Shown here: in pieces, positions 1-8,847 of the stretch
How positions within the stretch are numbered: position 1 is the first letter of the stretch
Layout of the letters: every line of letters begins with the position of its first letter
Origin: an uncultured Eubacteriales bacterium
GTDB lineage: Bacteria; Bacillota; Clostridia; Oscillospirales; CAG-272
NCBI GenBank assembly: GCA_934432675.1
Contig: CAKRYT010000002.1
Location: 62,001 to 126,000, forward strand
Length of the DNA stretch: 64,000 nt
Direction of reading: 5' to 3'
The notes under the pieces: model-generated
What the model saw: only the letters and a program-made list of their open reading frames with translations
Databases searched by the model: none
What the model was told of the DNA's origin: nothing
Program-made: the position numbers and the translations under genes

Positions 1-1
1 C

Positions 2-595
2 GGGCTGTATCCGCCGACGTCGGACATCAACATCGTCGCGGGGTGGGCGATCCTCGTCTTCATCCTCATGACGCACTACAAACTTAAAGGCGGCGTCGGG
101 CACTACCTCAAAAGTTTCGGTGACCCGATCCCGATCTTTTATCCGTTCAACGTCTTTTCCGAGGTGGCGACCCCGCTGTCCATGACTTTCCGTCATTACG
201 GCAACATTCTGTCGGGCGGCGTCATCACGGCACTCATCGGTGCCGCGCTCGCCGGGCTCTCGTCCATCATCCTCGGCTCTTTTTCCAATGCCGAGTGGTA
301 CACGACCTATATCGCGTCCATCCCCTTCCTGCGCGTCGGTCTGCCCGCGATCCTCTCCATCTATTTTGACGTGTTCAGCGGTTGCTTACAGGCGTTTATC
401 TTCGCCATGCTGACGATGCTGAACATCGCGGGGGGCTACCCCGAGGAAGCGGCTGCCGAGCGGGCGGAAAAACGCCGGGCAAGACGCGACCGCCGACTCG
501 CGAAACGGACGGCGAAACGGATCGCCGAAGGCGCGGGGGAGGCGACCGTCGGGGTGATCGTCCCCCCGTCGGACGTGCCGAAAGACGGGCAATGA
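2..595 (+). CDS. atpB: F0F1 ATP synthase subunit a (5' partial)
   Basis: Membrane subunit a of the F0 motor, which forms the ion half-channels against the c-ring. The gene enters from the left edge in frame 2, so the N-terminal part lies outside the window; the first visible residues GLYPPTSDIN match the loop before helix 4. The essential arginine is visible in PLSMTFRHYGNILSGG, and two further hydrophobic segments follow, ending in FIFAMLTMLNIAGGY. After the last helix there is an unusual tail of about 50 residues, rich in Glu, Arg and Lys, that most a subunits lack. It is the first visible gene of an atpBEFHAGDC operon, with 105 bp to atpE. Identity is secure; the role of the tail is unknown. 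Confidence 0.93.
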   Translation, partial: GLYPPTSDINIVAGWAILVFILMTHYKLKGGVGHYLKSFGDPIPIFYPFNVFSEVATPLSMTFRHYGNILSGGVITALIGAALAGLSSIILGSFSNAEWYTTYIASIPFLRVGLPAILSIYFDVFSGCLQAFIFAMLTMLNIAGGYPEEAAAERAEKRRARRDRRLAKRTAKRIAEGAGEATVGVIVPPSDVPKDGQ

Positions 596-700
596 CGCCC
601 CTCCCGACGGCGGGTGTCCCCCGGGGGTGCCGCCGACACGGAGGACCGAACAAACCGAGTTCAAAAGAAAATCAAAATACAATTTCCGGAGGAAACAACA

Positions 701-994
701 ATGATCGCTATTGCCATTATTCTCGGGTGCTGTGCGCTGGGTGCCGGCGTCGCCATGATTGCGGGTATCGGCCCCGGTATCGGTGAAGGTTACGCCGTCG
801 GTAAAGCCTGCGAGGCCATCGCCCGCCAGCCCGAGCAAAAGGGGTCCGTGACCTCGACGATGCTGATGGGGTGCGCCATTGCGGAGACGACCGGTCTCTA
901 CGCACTCGTCATTGCCATCCTGCTCATTTTCGTTGCGCCGAACACGCTGCTCAAAGTCTGGCAGAAGTTCGTCAATGCCAACCCCGGCGTGTAA
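701..994 (+). CDS. atpE: F0F1 ATP synthase subunit c (two-carboxylate, Na+-type site)
   Basis: Proteolipid that forms the rotating c-ring; 97 residues in two transmembrane hairpin helices. The ATG at 701 is chosen because GGAGG lies just upstream and the protein then begins directly with helix 1; frames starting at 614 add a non-homologous stretch. The polar loop is ARQPEQKGS. Ion-site residues can be aligned with the sodium-binding c subunits of Ilyobacter and Fusobacterium: GIGEGYA supplies Glu29 and AETTGLY supplies Glu62, Thr63, Thr64 and Tyr67. A glutamate where Ilyobacter has Gln32 is the two-carboxylate pattern described for Fusobacterium nucleatum. I infer Na+ coupling; H+ use cannot be excluded from sequence. 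Confidence 0.95.
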   Translation: MIAIAIILGCCALGAGVAMIAGIGPGIGEGYAVGKACEAIARQPEQKGSVTSTMLMGCAIAETTGLYALVIAILLIFVAPNTLLKVWQKFVNANPGV

Positions 995-1015
995 ACCGGG
1001 GGACGGGAGACACAC

Positions 1016-1549
1016 ATGATCGCATTCGTGCTCGCAAGAGAGCAGATGGATGTCATTTATATCAACCTCTGGGCGATCCTCATTTCGCTCGTCAACCTGG
1101 TCCTCCTCTTCCTGATCCTCAAAAAGTTCCTCTTTAAGCCCGTGACGCGCGTTATGGCGGAGCGGCGGGCAAAGACGGACGCCATCCTCTCGGACGCCGA
1201 GGCGGCGCGCGAGGCGGCAGAGGCGGACAAGACCGCTTACGCCGCGCGTATGGCGGAGGCAGACAAGGATGCCGCGGAGGTGATCCGCCGCGCGACGGCG
1301 ACCGCCACGCGGGAATCGGAGGCGATCGTCGCCACGGCGCGCGAGCGCGCCGCCGCCATCAAGAAACAGGCGGACGGGGACATCGCGCAGGAGCGGAAAA
1401 AGGCGGTCAACGAGTTGAAAGGCGAAATTTCCGATATTTCCATGACGATTGCCGAACAGGTGGTCGGGCGGGAAGTCACGCCCGAGGACCATCACGCAAT
1501 GATCGATGCTTTCATCGCGGAGATGGACGACGGAGGCAACCATGCGTGA
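1016..1549 (+). CDS. atpF: F0F1 ATP synthase subunit b
   Basis: Peripheral stalk subunit, 177 residues: one N-terminal membrane helix (about residues 15-36, LWAILISLVNLVLLFLIL) followed by a long charged, Ala/Glu-rich helix with coiled-coil character, typical of b. The ATG at 1016 has GGACGGGAG upstream; an internal ATG at 1046 would still retain the membrane helix and is the alternative start. It follows atpE by 21 bp and its last codons overlap the start of atpH by 8 bp, which suggests translational coupling. Confidence 0.93.
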   Translation: MIAFVLAREQMDVIYINLWAILISLVNLVLLFLILKKFLFKPVTRVMAERRAKTDAILSDAEAAREAAEADKTAYAARMAEADKDAAEVIRRATATATRESEAIVATARERAAAIKKQADGDIAQERKKAVNELKGEISDISMTIAEQVVGREVTPEDHHAMIDAFIAEMDDGGNHA

Positions 1550-2075
1550 CGCGGCGGCGGAATACGGCCGAGCCCTGTTTGAACTTGCCGGGGAGGGGGA
1601 CGGTGACGCCATCGAGCGGGATGCAGAGGTGCTCCTCGCTGCCTTCCGCGCGTCGCCGGAATATATCCGTCTGCTCGAAACACCCGGGATCCCGACCGAG
1701 GAAAAGCGCGCCGCGCTGACGCGCGCCGCCGAGGGAGCCCACCCCTATCTGCTGAACACCCTCTGTCTGCTCCTCGACCGCTCACGCGCGGCACTCATCC
1801 CGGCGGTGCTCGCCGCGTTTCTCGCCGAGCGGCGGGAGGCGCGCGGCGAGGTCGTCGCAACGGTGGAGACGGCCATGCCGCTCACCGATAAAGAAAAAAA
1901 GGCACTGACAGTCGCGCTCTCGCGTAAATACCAAAAGACCGTGACCCTGCGTGAGGTCGTGGACGCCCGCCTCATCGGCGGCATCCGCGTCTATATCGGG
2001 GGGCAACTCCTCGACGATACGCTCCGCCGTCGGCTGGATGACATCGGTGCGCGTCTTTCGGAGACGGTACTGTAA
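1542..2075 (+). CDS. atpH: F0F1 ATP synthase subunit delta
   Basis: Peripheral stalk subunit (OSCP/delta family) that links subunit b to the F1 head; 177 residues, the normal length. The start MRDAAAEYGRALFEL at 1542 matches the conserved N-terminus; longer in-frame starts have no homologous look. The C-terminal segment with LTDKEKKALTVALSRKYQKTV and LIGGIRVYIGGQLLDDTLRRRL is the family signature region. It overlaps atpF by 8 bp and lies 19 bp before atpA. Confidence 0.94.
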   Translation: MRDAAAEYGRALFELAGEGDGDAIERDAEVLLAAFRASPEYIRLLETPGIPTEEKRAALTRAAEGAHPYLLNTLCLLLDRSRAALIPAVLAAFLAERREARGEVVATVETAMPLTDKEKKALTVALSRKYQKTVTLREVVDARLIGGIRVYIGGQLLDDTLRRRLDDIGARLSETVL

Positions 2076-2094
2076 ACGAGAAAGGACTTTTTCC

Positions 2095-3618
2095 ATGAAT
2101 CTTCGTCCGGAAGAAATCAGTCGGATCATCAAAGAACAGATCCGCACCTACCGTGCCGCGACCGATCAGGCCGAGGTGGGGACGGTCGTCCTCGTCGGTG
2201 ACGGTATCGCACGGGTTTTTGGACTCGATAACTGTATGGCAAACGAGCTCATCGGCTTTGACGGCGGTGCGCTCGGTATGGCACTCAACCTGGAAGAGAG
2301 TGCCGTTTCGGTCGTCCTGCTCTCCGGGGTCGATACGATCAAAGAGGGCACGGTCGCACGGCGCACCGGCAAGGTCGTCAGCGTCCCCGTCGGGGAAAAA
2401 CTGCTCGGGCGCGTCGTGGACGCACTCGGTCAGCCCATTGACGGGCGCGGCCCCATCGACTACGAGACGATGCGCCCCATCGAGAGCGAGGCACCCGGGA
2501 TCATCAAGCGCAAGAGCGTCAGCGTCCCGTTACAGACCGGTATCAAAGCCATCGACTCGATGGTGCCGATCGGGCGCGGACAGCGCGAACTCATCATCGG
2601 TGACCGCGGCACGGGCAAGACGACCATCGCCGTCGATACCATCCTCAATCAGCGGGATACGGGCGTGCTTTGCGTCTACGTCGCGATCGGGCAGAAGGAA
2701 TCGACCGTCGCCGGGCTCGTCGAGACGCTGACGGCAGGCGGTGCCATGGCGTACACGACGGTCGTCTCCGCCTCCGCCTCCGACCCCGCCGCGCTCCAAT
2801 ACATCGCGCCCTATGCGGGCTGTGCAATGGCGGAGCATCTGATGGCGAAGGGGCGCGACGTGCTCATCGTCTACGACGACCTTTCCAAGCACGCGGTGGC
2901 GTACCGTGCCCTCTCCCTGCTCATCCGTCGCCCGCCGGGACGCGAGGCGTACCCGGGCGACGTCTTCTACCTGCACTCCCGTCTCCTCGAACGCGCGGCG
3001 CGCGTCGGTGAGAAGTGGGGCGGCGGCAGTCTGACGGCCCTGCCCATCATCGAGACGCAGGCGGGTGACGTTTCGGCGTATATTCCGACCAACGTCATTT
3101 CCATCACGGACGGGCAGATCTTCCTCGAAACCGAACTGTTCCACTCGGGCGTCATGCCGGCGGTCAACCCCGGCATCTCCGTCTCCCGTGTCGGCGGCAG
3201 TGCACAGATCAAGGCGATGAAGAAGGTCGCCGGGTCGCTCAAACTCCTGTACTCGCAGTATCGGGAACTCGAAGCATTCGCCCAGTTCGGCTCTGACCTC
3301 GACGCGGACACCAAGCGGCGTCTCGCCCAGGGGGCGCGCATCGTGGAGGTGCTCAAACAGGATAAATCGTCGCCCGTGCCGGTGGAATACCAGGTCGCGA
3401 TCCTCTTCGCCGCCGTGCACGAGCTGTTGGGAGAAATCCCGCTCGAAATGCTCCGCGCCTACGAAAAGGGGCTGTATCTCTATCTGGATGTCCATGCGAC
3501 GGACGTGCTGTTCCGCATCCGCTCGACCGGTGTCCTCTCCGACGAGGATGCCGGGACGCTGCGTGCGGCGATCGAGGCGTATAACGTCGCGTTCCTCAGC
3601 GGGGAGATGGAGGCATGA
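2095..3618 (+). CDS. atpA: F0F1 ATP synthase subunit alpha
   Basis: Non-catalytic nucleotide-binding subunit of F1, 507 residues, full length. The start MNLRPEEISRIIKEQI at 2095 follows AAAGGA. The P-loop GDRGTGKTTIA is intact, as is the alpha-family segment PAVNPGISVSRVGGSAQIKAMK. The stop overlaps the start of atpG in an ATGA junction, so the two are translationally coupled. Confidence 0.98.
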   Translation: MNLRPEEISRIIKEQIRTYRAATDQAEVGTVVLVGDGIARVFGLDNCMANELIGFDGGALGMALNLEESAVSVVLLSGVDTIKEGTVARRTGKVVSVPVGEKLLGRVVDALGQPIDGRGPIDYETMRPIESEAPGIIKRKSVSVPLQTGIKAIDSMVPIGRGQRELIIGDRGTGKTTIAVDTILNQRDTGVLCVYVAIGQKESTVAGLVETLTAGGAMAYTTVVSASASDPAALQYIAPYAGCAMAEHLMAKGRDVLIVYDDLSKHAVAYRALSLLIRRPPGREAYPGDVFYLHSRLLERAARVGEKWGGGSLTALPIIETQAGDVSAYIPTNVISITDGQIFLETELFHSGVMPAVNPGISVSRVGGSAQIKAMKKVAGSLKLLYSQYRELEAFAQFGSDLDADTKRRLAQGARIVEVLKQDKSSPVPVEYQVAILFAAVHELLGEIPLEMLRAYEKGLYLYLDVHATDVLFRIRSTGVLSDEDAGTLRAAIEAYNVAFLSGEMEA

Positions 3619-4457
3619 CGGGGAATATCAAAGCGATCCGCACGCGGATGAAGAGCGTGGAATCCACCCGCCACATCACGCGGGCGATGCAACTCGTCGC
3701 CTCCTCCAAACTCCGTGCGGCACTGGACCGCATGGAGGCGAGCCGCTTTTTCTTCGGGGCGGTACAGGAGGCGTTCTCCGACCTCGCGGCGGGGCACACG
3801 GACTCTCCTTTCCTGACCCGGCGCACGGTCACGCACCGCTGTGTCGTCATCATCGCGGGGGACCGCGGGCTCGCGGGCGGGTATAACGCCAACGTGTTCC
3901 GCGCGGTACGCGCCGCGGATTACGACCCCAAGACCACCTCCGCCGTCGCCGTCGGGCGGCGCGCGTGCGATTTTGTGCGCGCGGAGGGCTTTTCGGAGAC
4001 GGCACTCGTCGAATCGGTCGAAAAGATGAGTCGGGGGGATACCGTCGCGCTCGCCGGGACCCTGCGGGAAACTTTCCTCTCGGGGGCGGCGGACGAGATC
4101 ATTCTCTACTATACGGATTATATTTCCGCCCTGACGCAGGAGGTACGCACGACGACGCTCCTGCCGCTCACCCCGAGCGGGGAGGCGGCGCACAAAAACC
4201 TCGCGGAGACGGTCTTCGAGCCTAGCCCCGCGGCGGTGCTGGACGCCATCATCCCGCAATATCTGACGGGGGTTTTATGGGGTGCGGTCGCCCTTTCACA
4301 CGCCGCCGAGACGGCGGCGCGGCGAAACGCCATGGACAGCGCGACCGAAAACGCCTCGGAAATGCTCGATAAACTTTCCCTCGCCTACAACCGCGCGAGA
4401 CAGGGTGCCATCACACAGGAGATCACCGAGATCGTCGCGGGGGCGGGGAGCGAATGA
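3615..4457 (+). CDS. atpG: F0F1 ATP synthase subunit gamma
   Basis: Central rotor shaft, 280 residues. The N-terminal helix MTGNIKAIRTRMKSVESTRHI and the C-terminal helix with MDSATENASEMLDKLSLAYNRARQGAITQEI are the two strands of the gamma coiled coil and are well conserved; the middle GDRGLAGGYN element is also present. It starts in a 4-base ATGA overlap with atpA and ends beside the atpD ribosome-binding region. Confidence 0.97.
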   Translation: MTGNIKAIRTRMKSVESTRHITRAMQLVASSKLRAALDRMEASRFFFGAVQEAFSDLAAGHTDSPFLTRRTVTHRCVVIIAGDRGLAGGYNANVFRAVRAADYDPKTTSAVAVGRRACDFVRAEGFSETALVESVEKMSRGDTVALAGTLRETFLSGAADEIILYYTDYISALTQEVRTTTLLPLTPSGEAAHKNLAETVFEPSPAAVLDAIIPQYLTGVLWGAVALSHAAETAARRNAMDSATENASEMLDKLSLAYNRARQGAITQEITEIVAGAGSE

Positions 4458-4477
4458 CCGCAAGAAAGGAAGACAAG

Positions 4478-5869
4478 ATGCAAGACAAGCATATCGGCAG
4501 CGTCACGCAGGTCATCGGACCCGTCATTGACGTGCGCTTCCCGGAGGGGGAGTTGCCCGCCCTGCTGAACGCCGTGGAACTGCATATCGGAGACCGCCGC
4601 CTCGTTGCGGAGGTCGCACAGCATATCGGTGACCATACGGTGCGCTGTATCGCCATGTCGTCAACGGACGGGCTGACGCGCGGCACGCCCGTCACGGACA
4701 CCGGCAGTGCCATCTCGGTGCCGGTCGGGGACAAGACCCTCGGCAGAATCTTCAACGTGCTCGGGGAGCCCGTTGACGAGATGCCCGCGCCCGAGGGCGC
4801 ACCGCACCGCGTCATTCACCGCGCACCGCCCGCGTTTGAGGAACAACGCTCCGAGACGGAGATTCTCGAAACGGGCATCAAGGTCGTTGACCTCATCTGC
4901 CCGTATGCCAAGGGCGGGAAGATCGGGCTTTTCGGCGGTGCCGGCGTGGGCAAGACCGTCCTCATCATGGAACTCATCAACAACGTCGCCAAACAGCACG
5001 GCGGGCTCTCGGTCTTTACCGGGGTCGGTGAGCGCACCCGTGAGGGGAACGACCTGTATAACGAGATGAAGGAGAGCGGGGTCCTCGACAAGACGACACT
5101 GGTCTACGGGCAGATGAACGAGCCGCCCGGGGCGAGAATGCGCGTCGGGCTGACCGGGCTCACCATGGCGGAATATTTCCGCGACGAGGAGGGGCAGGAT
5201 GTCCTGCTCTTCATCGATAACATTTTCCGCTTTACCCAGGCGGGGAGCGAGGTGTCCGCCCTCCTCGGGCGTATGCCCTCCGCCGTCGGTTACCAGCCGA
5301 CGCTCGCGACCGAAATGGGCGCGCTCCAAGAGCGCATCACTTCGACGAGCCGCGGCTCCATCACTTCGGTGCAGGCGGTGTACGTCCCGGCGGACGACCT
5401 GACCGACCCCGCGCCCGCGACCACCTTCGCCCATCTGGACGCGACCACCGTCCTCTCGCGCGATATTGCCTCGCAGGGCATCTATCCCGCCGTGGACCCG
5501 CTGGAATCCACCTCCCGTATCCTCTCGCCCGATATTGTCGGGGAGGAGCATTACCGCGTCGCACGCGACGTGCAGAGAATCTTGCAGCGGTATCGTGAGT
5601 TGCAGGACGTCATTGCCATTATGGGTATGGACGAACTTTCGGACGAGGACAAACGTACCGTCTCCCGCGCGAGAAAGATTCAGCGTTTCCTCTCTCAACC
5701 CTTCTCGGTCGCCGAGAAGTTTTCGGGCTATGAGGGCAAGTACGTGCCGCTCTCCGAGACGATCCGCGGTTTCCGCGAGATTATCGAGGGTAAGCACGAC
5801 GACCTGCCCGAGTCGGCGTTCCTCTTTGCGGGGACGATCGACGACGTGATCGAACACGCCAACGCGTGA
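4478..5869 (+). CDS. atpD: F0F1 ATP synthase subunit beta
   Basis: Catalytic subunit of F1, 463 residues. The P-loop is GGAGVGKTVLIMEL; the catalytic GERTREGNDLYNEM and the DELSEED-like lever region (here GMDELSDEDKR) are visible. Two starts are possible: 4454, in an ATGA overlap with atpG, and 4478. I chose 4478 because AAAGGAAG lies six bases before it and the protein then begins near the conserved GSVTQVIGPVIDVRF strand; 4454 would add eight residues. Confidence 0.97.
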   Translation: MQDKHIGSVTQVIGPVIDVRFPEGELPALLNAVELHIGDRRLVAEVAQHIGDHTVRCIAMSSTDGLTRGTPVTDTGSAISVPVGDKTLGRIFNVLGEPVDEMPAPEGAPHRVIHRAPPAFEEQRSETEILETGIKVVDLICPYAKGGKIGLFGGAGVGKTVLIMELINNVAKQHGGLSVFTGVGERTREGNDLYNEMKESGVLDKTTLVYGQMNEPPGARMRVGLTGLTMAEYFRDEEGQDVLLFIDNIFRFTQAGSEVSALLGRMPSAVGYQPTLATEMGALQERITSTSRGSITSVQAVYVPADDLTDPAPATTFAHLDATTVLSRDIASQGIYPAVDPLESTSRILSPDIVGEEHYRVARDVQRILQRYRELQDVIAIMGMDELSDEDKRTVSRARKIQRFLSQPFSVAEKFSGYEGKYVPLSETIRGFREIIEGKHDDLPESAFLFAGTIDDVIEHANA

Positions 5870-5878
5870 GGTGTCGTG

Positions 5879-6145
5879 ATGAGCGTATTTCACTTGGAGA
5901 TCGCCGCCCCCGACGGGAAGATGTACGACGGCGATGCCTATATGCTATCTCTCCGCGGCATTGACGGGGAACTCGCCATTCTGCCGGGGCATATCCCGTT
6001 TGTGACCGCGCTCGCACCCGGGGCGGTGCGCGTCTACCCCGCGAAGGATGCCGTCCCGCGCGTGGGGCACGCCACGGGCGGGTGCCTGACCGTCTCGCCG
6101 AACGGGACACGTCTGCTCGCCGCCGACTTTGTCTGGGAGAAGTGA
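5879..6145 (+). CDS. atpC: F0F1 ATP synthase subunit epsilon, short form
   Basis: Rotor subunit epsilon. Only 88 residues are encoded, ending ADFVWEK, whereas the family is normally 130-140. What remains is the N-terminal beta-sandwich (MSVFHLEIAAPDGKMYDG, then ELAILPGHIPFVTAL), enough to join gamma and the c-ring. The two-helix C-terminal domain that mediates epsilon inhibition of ATP hydrolysis is absent. The stop is followed by a strong terminator, so this looks like a real short form rather than an assembly break. GTG 5876 directly before ATG 5879 is an alternative start. Confidence 0.92.
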   Translation: MSVFHLEIAAPDGKMYDGDAYMLSLRGIDGELAILPGHIPFVTALAPGAVRVYPAKDAVPRVGHATGGCLTVSPNGTRLLAADFVWEK

Positions 6146-6228
6146 CAGGACTCCCACGCGTGAGCGGTATGGCATCGCCTCACTTGTGAGGACCGGTCGT
6201 TGCATCCGGTCCGACGAAAAAGAAATAC

Positions 6229-6268
6229 AAGGAGCCGCCCGGTTTTCCGGGCGGCTCCTTGTGTTTTT
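6229..6268 (+). terminator. Intrinsic terminator of the atp operon
   Basis: A perfect 14-bp stem (AAGGAGCCGCCCGG at 6229-6242 against 6247-6260) with a TTTT loop is followed by GTGTTTTT. It sits 84 bp after atpC and closes the operon. Confidence 0.92.
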
Positions 6269-6477
6269 GGTTTGTTTGTGTCACCGACTCTTGGGGTAGC
6301 GGGTCGCATCATCCTCCGGCAGACAGAACGGGAGGACACCCGTAAGGGGCGAGAAACAGCAGGCAAACGACCTTCCTGCCGGCACCGATCGGGCATCCCC
6401 CGGCGGAGGTCACGGATGAGGGGCGGTGGTTTCGGCCCCGCAACGGTTGCAGAACGGCATAGAGTCGTTCCTCTCTT
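6269..6477. other. Intergenic stretch between atp terminator and M3 peptidase
   Basis: The gap between atpC and the convergent M3 peptidase gene (6146-6477) holds the atp terminator. Between 6269 and 6477 I see no credible coding frame, no clear promoter and no second terminator for the minus-strand gene. Confidence 0.5.
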
Positions 6478-8178
6478 TTACGTGATGTCTGTCAGGTCGT
6501 AGTGTTTCAGCCAGTCGTCCGCCACACGGGCAACTCCGGCGAGGCATTTTTCGTCGAACGGGCTATCGAGCCCCGCCTCGCGGAGCAGGTCGGTGAAGAC
6601 GCGACTGCCGCCTTGTTTCGTGTATGCCATATAGTAGTGCCACGCGTCGTCGAGGCTCCCCTGCATCTTTGCCCAGATTTCAAGAGCGACGGTCTGTGCA
6701 AGGCAGTAGTCGATGTAGTAGAACGGGCTGGAATAGATGTGATGCTGTCTCTGCCAGCCCATGGCGTCACCGTAGAACGGGATGTCACCCAGTTTCACCC
6801 ACGGCATATAGACGGCGAGGAGTTCCCGCCAGACCTCGTGCCGCTCGGCAGGGGTGAGGTCGGGCTTTTCATACACGACGTGCTGGAAGTGGTCCACCAT
6901 CGTGCCATAGGGGATGAAGGTCAGCGCGCCCGACAGATGGCTGTAATAGAATTTACGCGTGTCGGCACCGAAAAAGCCCTCCGCCCAGTTCCAGGCGAGA
7001 AATTCCATCGACATGGAGTGCACCTCGCACCCCTCCAAGGTCGGGAGTGCCGTGCCGGCGGGGATGCGGTCGCGGTTGAGATACGCGGCGAAGGCGTGCC
7101 CGGCCTCGTGCGTGACCGTTTCGACGTCGCCGCGGGTGCCGTTGAAGTTGGCGAAAATGAAGGGGACGCCGTAGTCGCGGATCTCCTCGCAATAGCCGCC
7201 GCCCGCTTTGCCCTCGGTGGAGAGGACGTCCAGCAGTTCGTTATCCAGCATCATGCGGAAGAAGGCACCCGTCTCGGGGGAAAGGGCGTCGTAAAAGGTG
7301 CGCGCGTGGGCAAGGATGCCGTCCGCATCCGTCACCGGTTTCGGGTTCCCCGAGCGGAAGGCGAGGGCGTTGTCCGCGAAGTTCATGGGATAGGATTTAC
7401 CGAGCCGTTTGGCCTGCTCGCGATAAATGCCGTCTGCGAGCGGGACCACGTACCGTATGACGGCGGCGCGGAATTTTTCCACGTCCTCCTTGGTATAGCA
7501 GTTGCGCCCCATGCGGTCGTAGCCGAGGGGAACGTAGTTTTCGTAGCCGAGTTTGCGCCCCATGGTGTCGCGCAGGCGGACGAGCCGGTCGTAGAGTGTA
7601 TCGAGTTCCTCCCGGTGCGCGAGGTACCAGTTCCCCTCTGCCTCCCAGGCGGCCCTGCGGCGGTCGTCATCCGGGTCGTTCTTGAAGGGGGAGAGCTGCG
7701 AGAGGGTATAGACACCGCCCTCAAAGGGGATCTGCGCCGAGGCGAGCAGTTTTTCGTACGCCTGCGTCAGGTCGTTCTCCTCCTGCAACTCCGGCACGAT
7801 CGCCGGGGAGAAAGAGCGGAACTCAATCTCCGCGTTACGGAACATGACGTCCCCGTATTCACGGGTAAAGTCGGCACGATAGGGGCTTTCGAGCATGGCC
7901 TTGGTCCACGCCTGCGAGGTCTCCCCGAGGGCGGGCATCGCCGCATTCCAGAATTGGAGTTCGCCGTCGTAAAACGCGTCCTTCGTGTTGATGGAATGAC
8001 GGATGTAGGCGAGGGCGTAGAGCGTCTGGATGTGGGAGGAGAGTTTCTCCTCTTCGAGAAACACCTGTTTTGCCTCCTCATAGGTTTTTGCCGCGAGGAG
8101 GGCGGCGGTCAGCGTTTCGAGACGGTGCCGGAGGTCGTCGGTGTCGGGTCTTGCATAGGGCATTTCGGAAAATTTCAT
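6478..8178 (-). CDS. M3 family oligoendopeptidase (PepF-like)
   Basis: Cytoplasmic zinc metallopeptidase expected to hydrolyse short peptides; 566 residues, normal for the oligoendopeptidase F branch. The zinc site HEAGH is at residues 357-361, and the third ligand lies in the following CEVHSMSMEF helix. There is no signal peptide. The start at 8178 has AGGAGG eight bases upstream. It lies 87 bp downstream of the chromate-transporter gene on the same strand with no promoter that I recognise between them, so read-through from that operon is possible. The exact substrate is not predictable. Confidence 0.9.
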   Translation of the reverse strand: MKFSEMPYARPDTDDLRHRLETLTAALLAAKTYEEAKQVFLEEEKLSSHIQTLYALAYIRHSINTKDAFYDGELQFWNAAMPALGETSQAWTKAMLESPYRADFTREYGDVMFRNAEIEFRSFSPAIVPELQEENDLTQAYEKLLASAQIPFEGGVYTLSQLSPFKNDPDDDRRRAAWEAEGNWYLAHREELDTLYDRLVRLRDTMGRKLGYENYVPLGYDRMGRNCYTKEDVEKFRAAVIRYVVPLADGIYREQAKRLGKSYPMNFADNALAFRSGNPKPVTDADGILAHARTFYDALSPETGAFFRMMLDNELLDVLSTEGKAGGGYCEEIRDYGVPFIFANFNGTRGDVETVTHEAGHAFAAYLNRDRIPAGTALPTLEGCEVHSMSMEFLAWNWAEGFFGADTRKFYYSHLSGALTFIPYGTMVDHFQHVVYEKPDLTPAERHEVWRELLAVYMPWVKLGDIPFYGDAMGWQRQHHIYSSPFYYIDYCLAQTVALEIWAKMQGSLDDAWHYYMAYTKQGGSRVFTDLLREAGLDSPFDEKCLAGVARVADDWLKHYDLTDIT

Positions 8179-8265
8179 GGGGTTCCTCCTGAAAAAATTG
8201 ATAGGATCGGGTGTGGTATCGGGGGCGGATACGGGAGACCGTCGTCGGGTGCGGTGCGGGAGATT

Positions 8266-8847
8266 TTACGTATGCGGGCAGATCAGCATCCCGAGGATGG
8301 CGGAGAGAAGGATCAACAGGATGGGGGAGAGGGCACGCCGCCGCCACGCGCGCGAGGCACCGTCAAACGCGACGAGGCAGAAAAGGATGAGCAGGACCGC
8401 GGGGTCGGGCGTGACCGAGACGGTACCGCGGAGCGAGCCGAGGGAGAGGCAGGCAGAGAGGCCGAGGATCAGGGCGGTGCCGAGGATGAGCCCGACGACC
8501 GTCGGGCGGACGCCCGAGAGAAACGCCTCCACGCCGCGGTACCGGAGGAGGTTTCCGAGCAGTGCGGCGATGAGCAGGATGATGAGAAAGGCGGGGAGCA
8601 CGACGCCGACCGTCGCCACCAGTGCCCCGGGGAAACCCGCCTGCGAGGAGCCGATAAAGGTCGCCATATTGACGGCGAGGGGGCCGGGCGTGGACTCGGA
8701 CACGGCGATGAAGTCGAGAAATTCACCCTCCGTCAGCCAGCCGTGCGAGAGCACCTGCTCCCGCACGAGGGAGATCATGCCGTAGCCGCCGCCGAAAGAG
8801 ACGGTGCCGATGAGGAGAAAGGTCAGGAACAGTTGGAGCAAAATCAT
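8266..8847 (-). CDS. Chromate transporter family protein (second half subunit)
   Basis: Short-chain CHR-family membrane protein, 193 residues and about six hydrophobic segments. The family signature is present: FGGGYGMISLVREQV near the N-terminus and SESTPGPLAVNMATF. Short CHR proteins come as adjacent pairs and act as antiparallel heterodimers; the partner is the gene directly upstream, joined by an ATGA overlap. CHR proteins export chromate in some bacteria, but in anaerobic Clostridia the natural substrate is unknown, so the name is a family label. Confidence 0.88.
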   Translation of the reverse strand: MILLQLFLTFLLIGTVSFGGGYGMISLVREQVLSHGWLTEGEFLDFIAVSESTPGPLAVNMATFIGSSQAGFPGALVATVGVVLPAFLIILLIAALLGNLLRYRGVEAFLSGVRPTVVGLILGTALILGLSACLSLGSLRGTVSVTPDPAVLLILFCLVAFDGASRAWRRRALSPILLILLSAILGMLICPHT

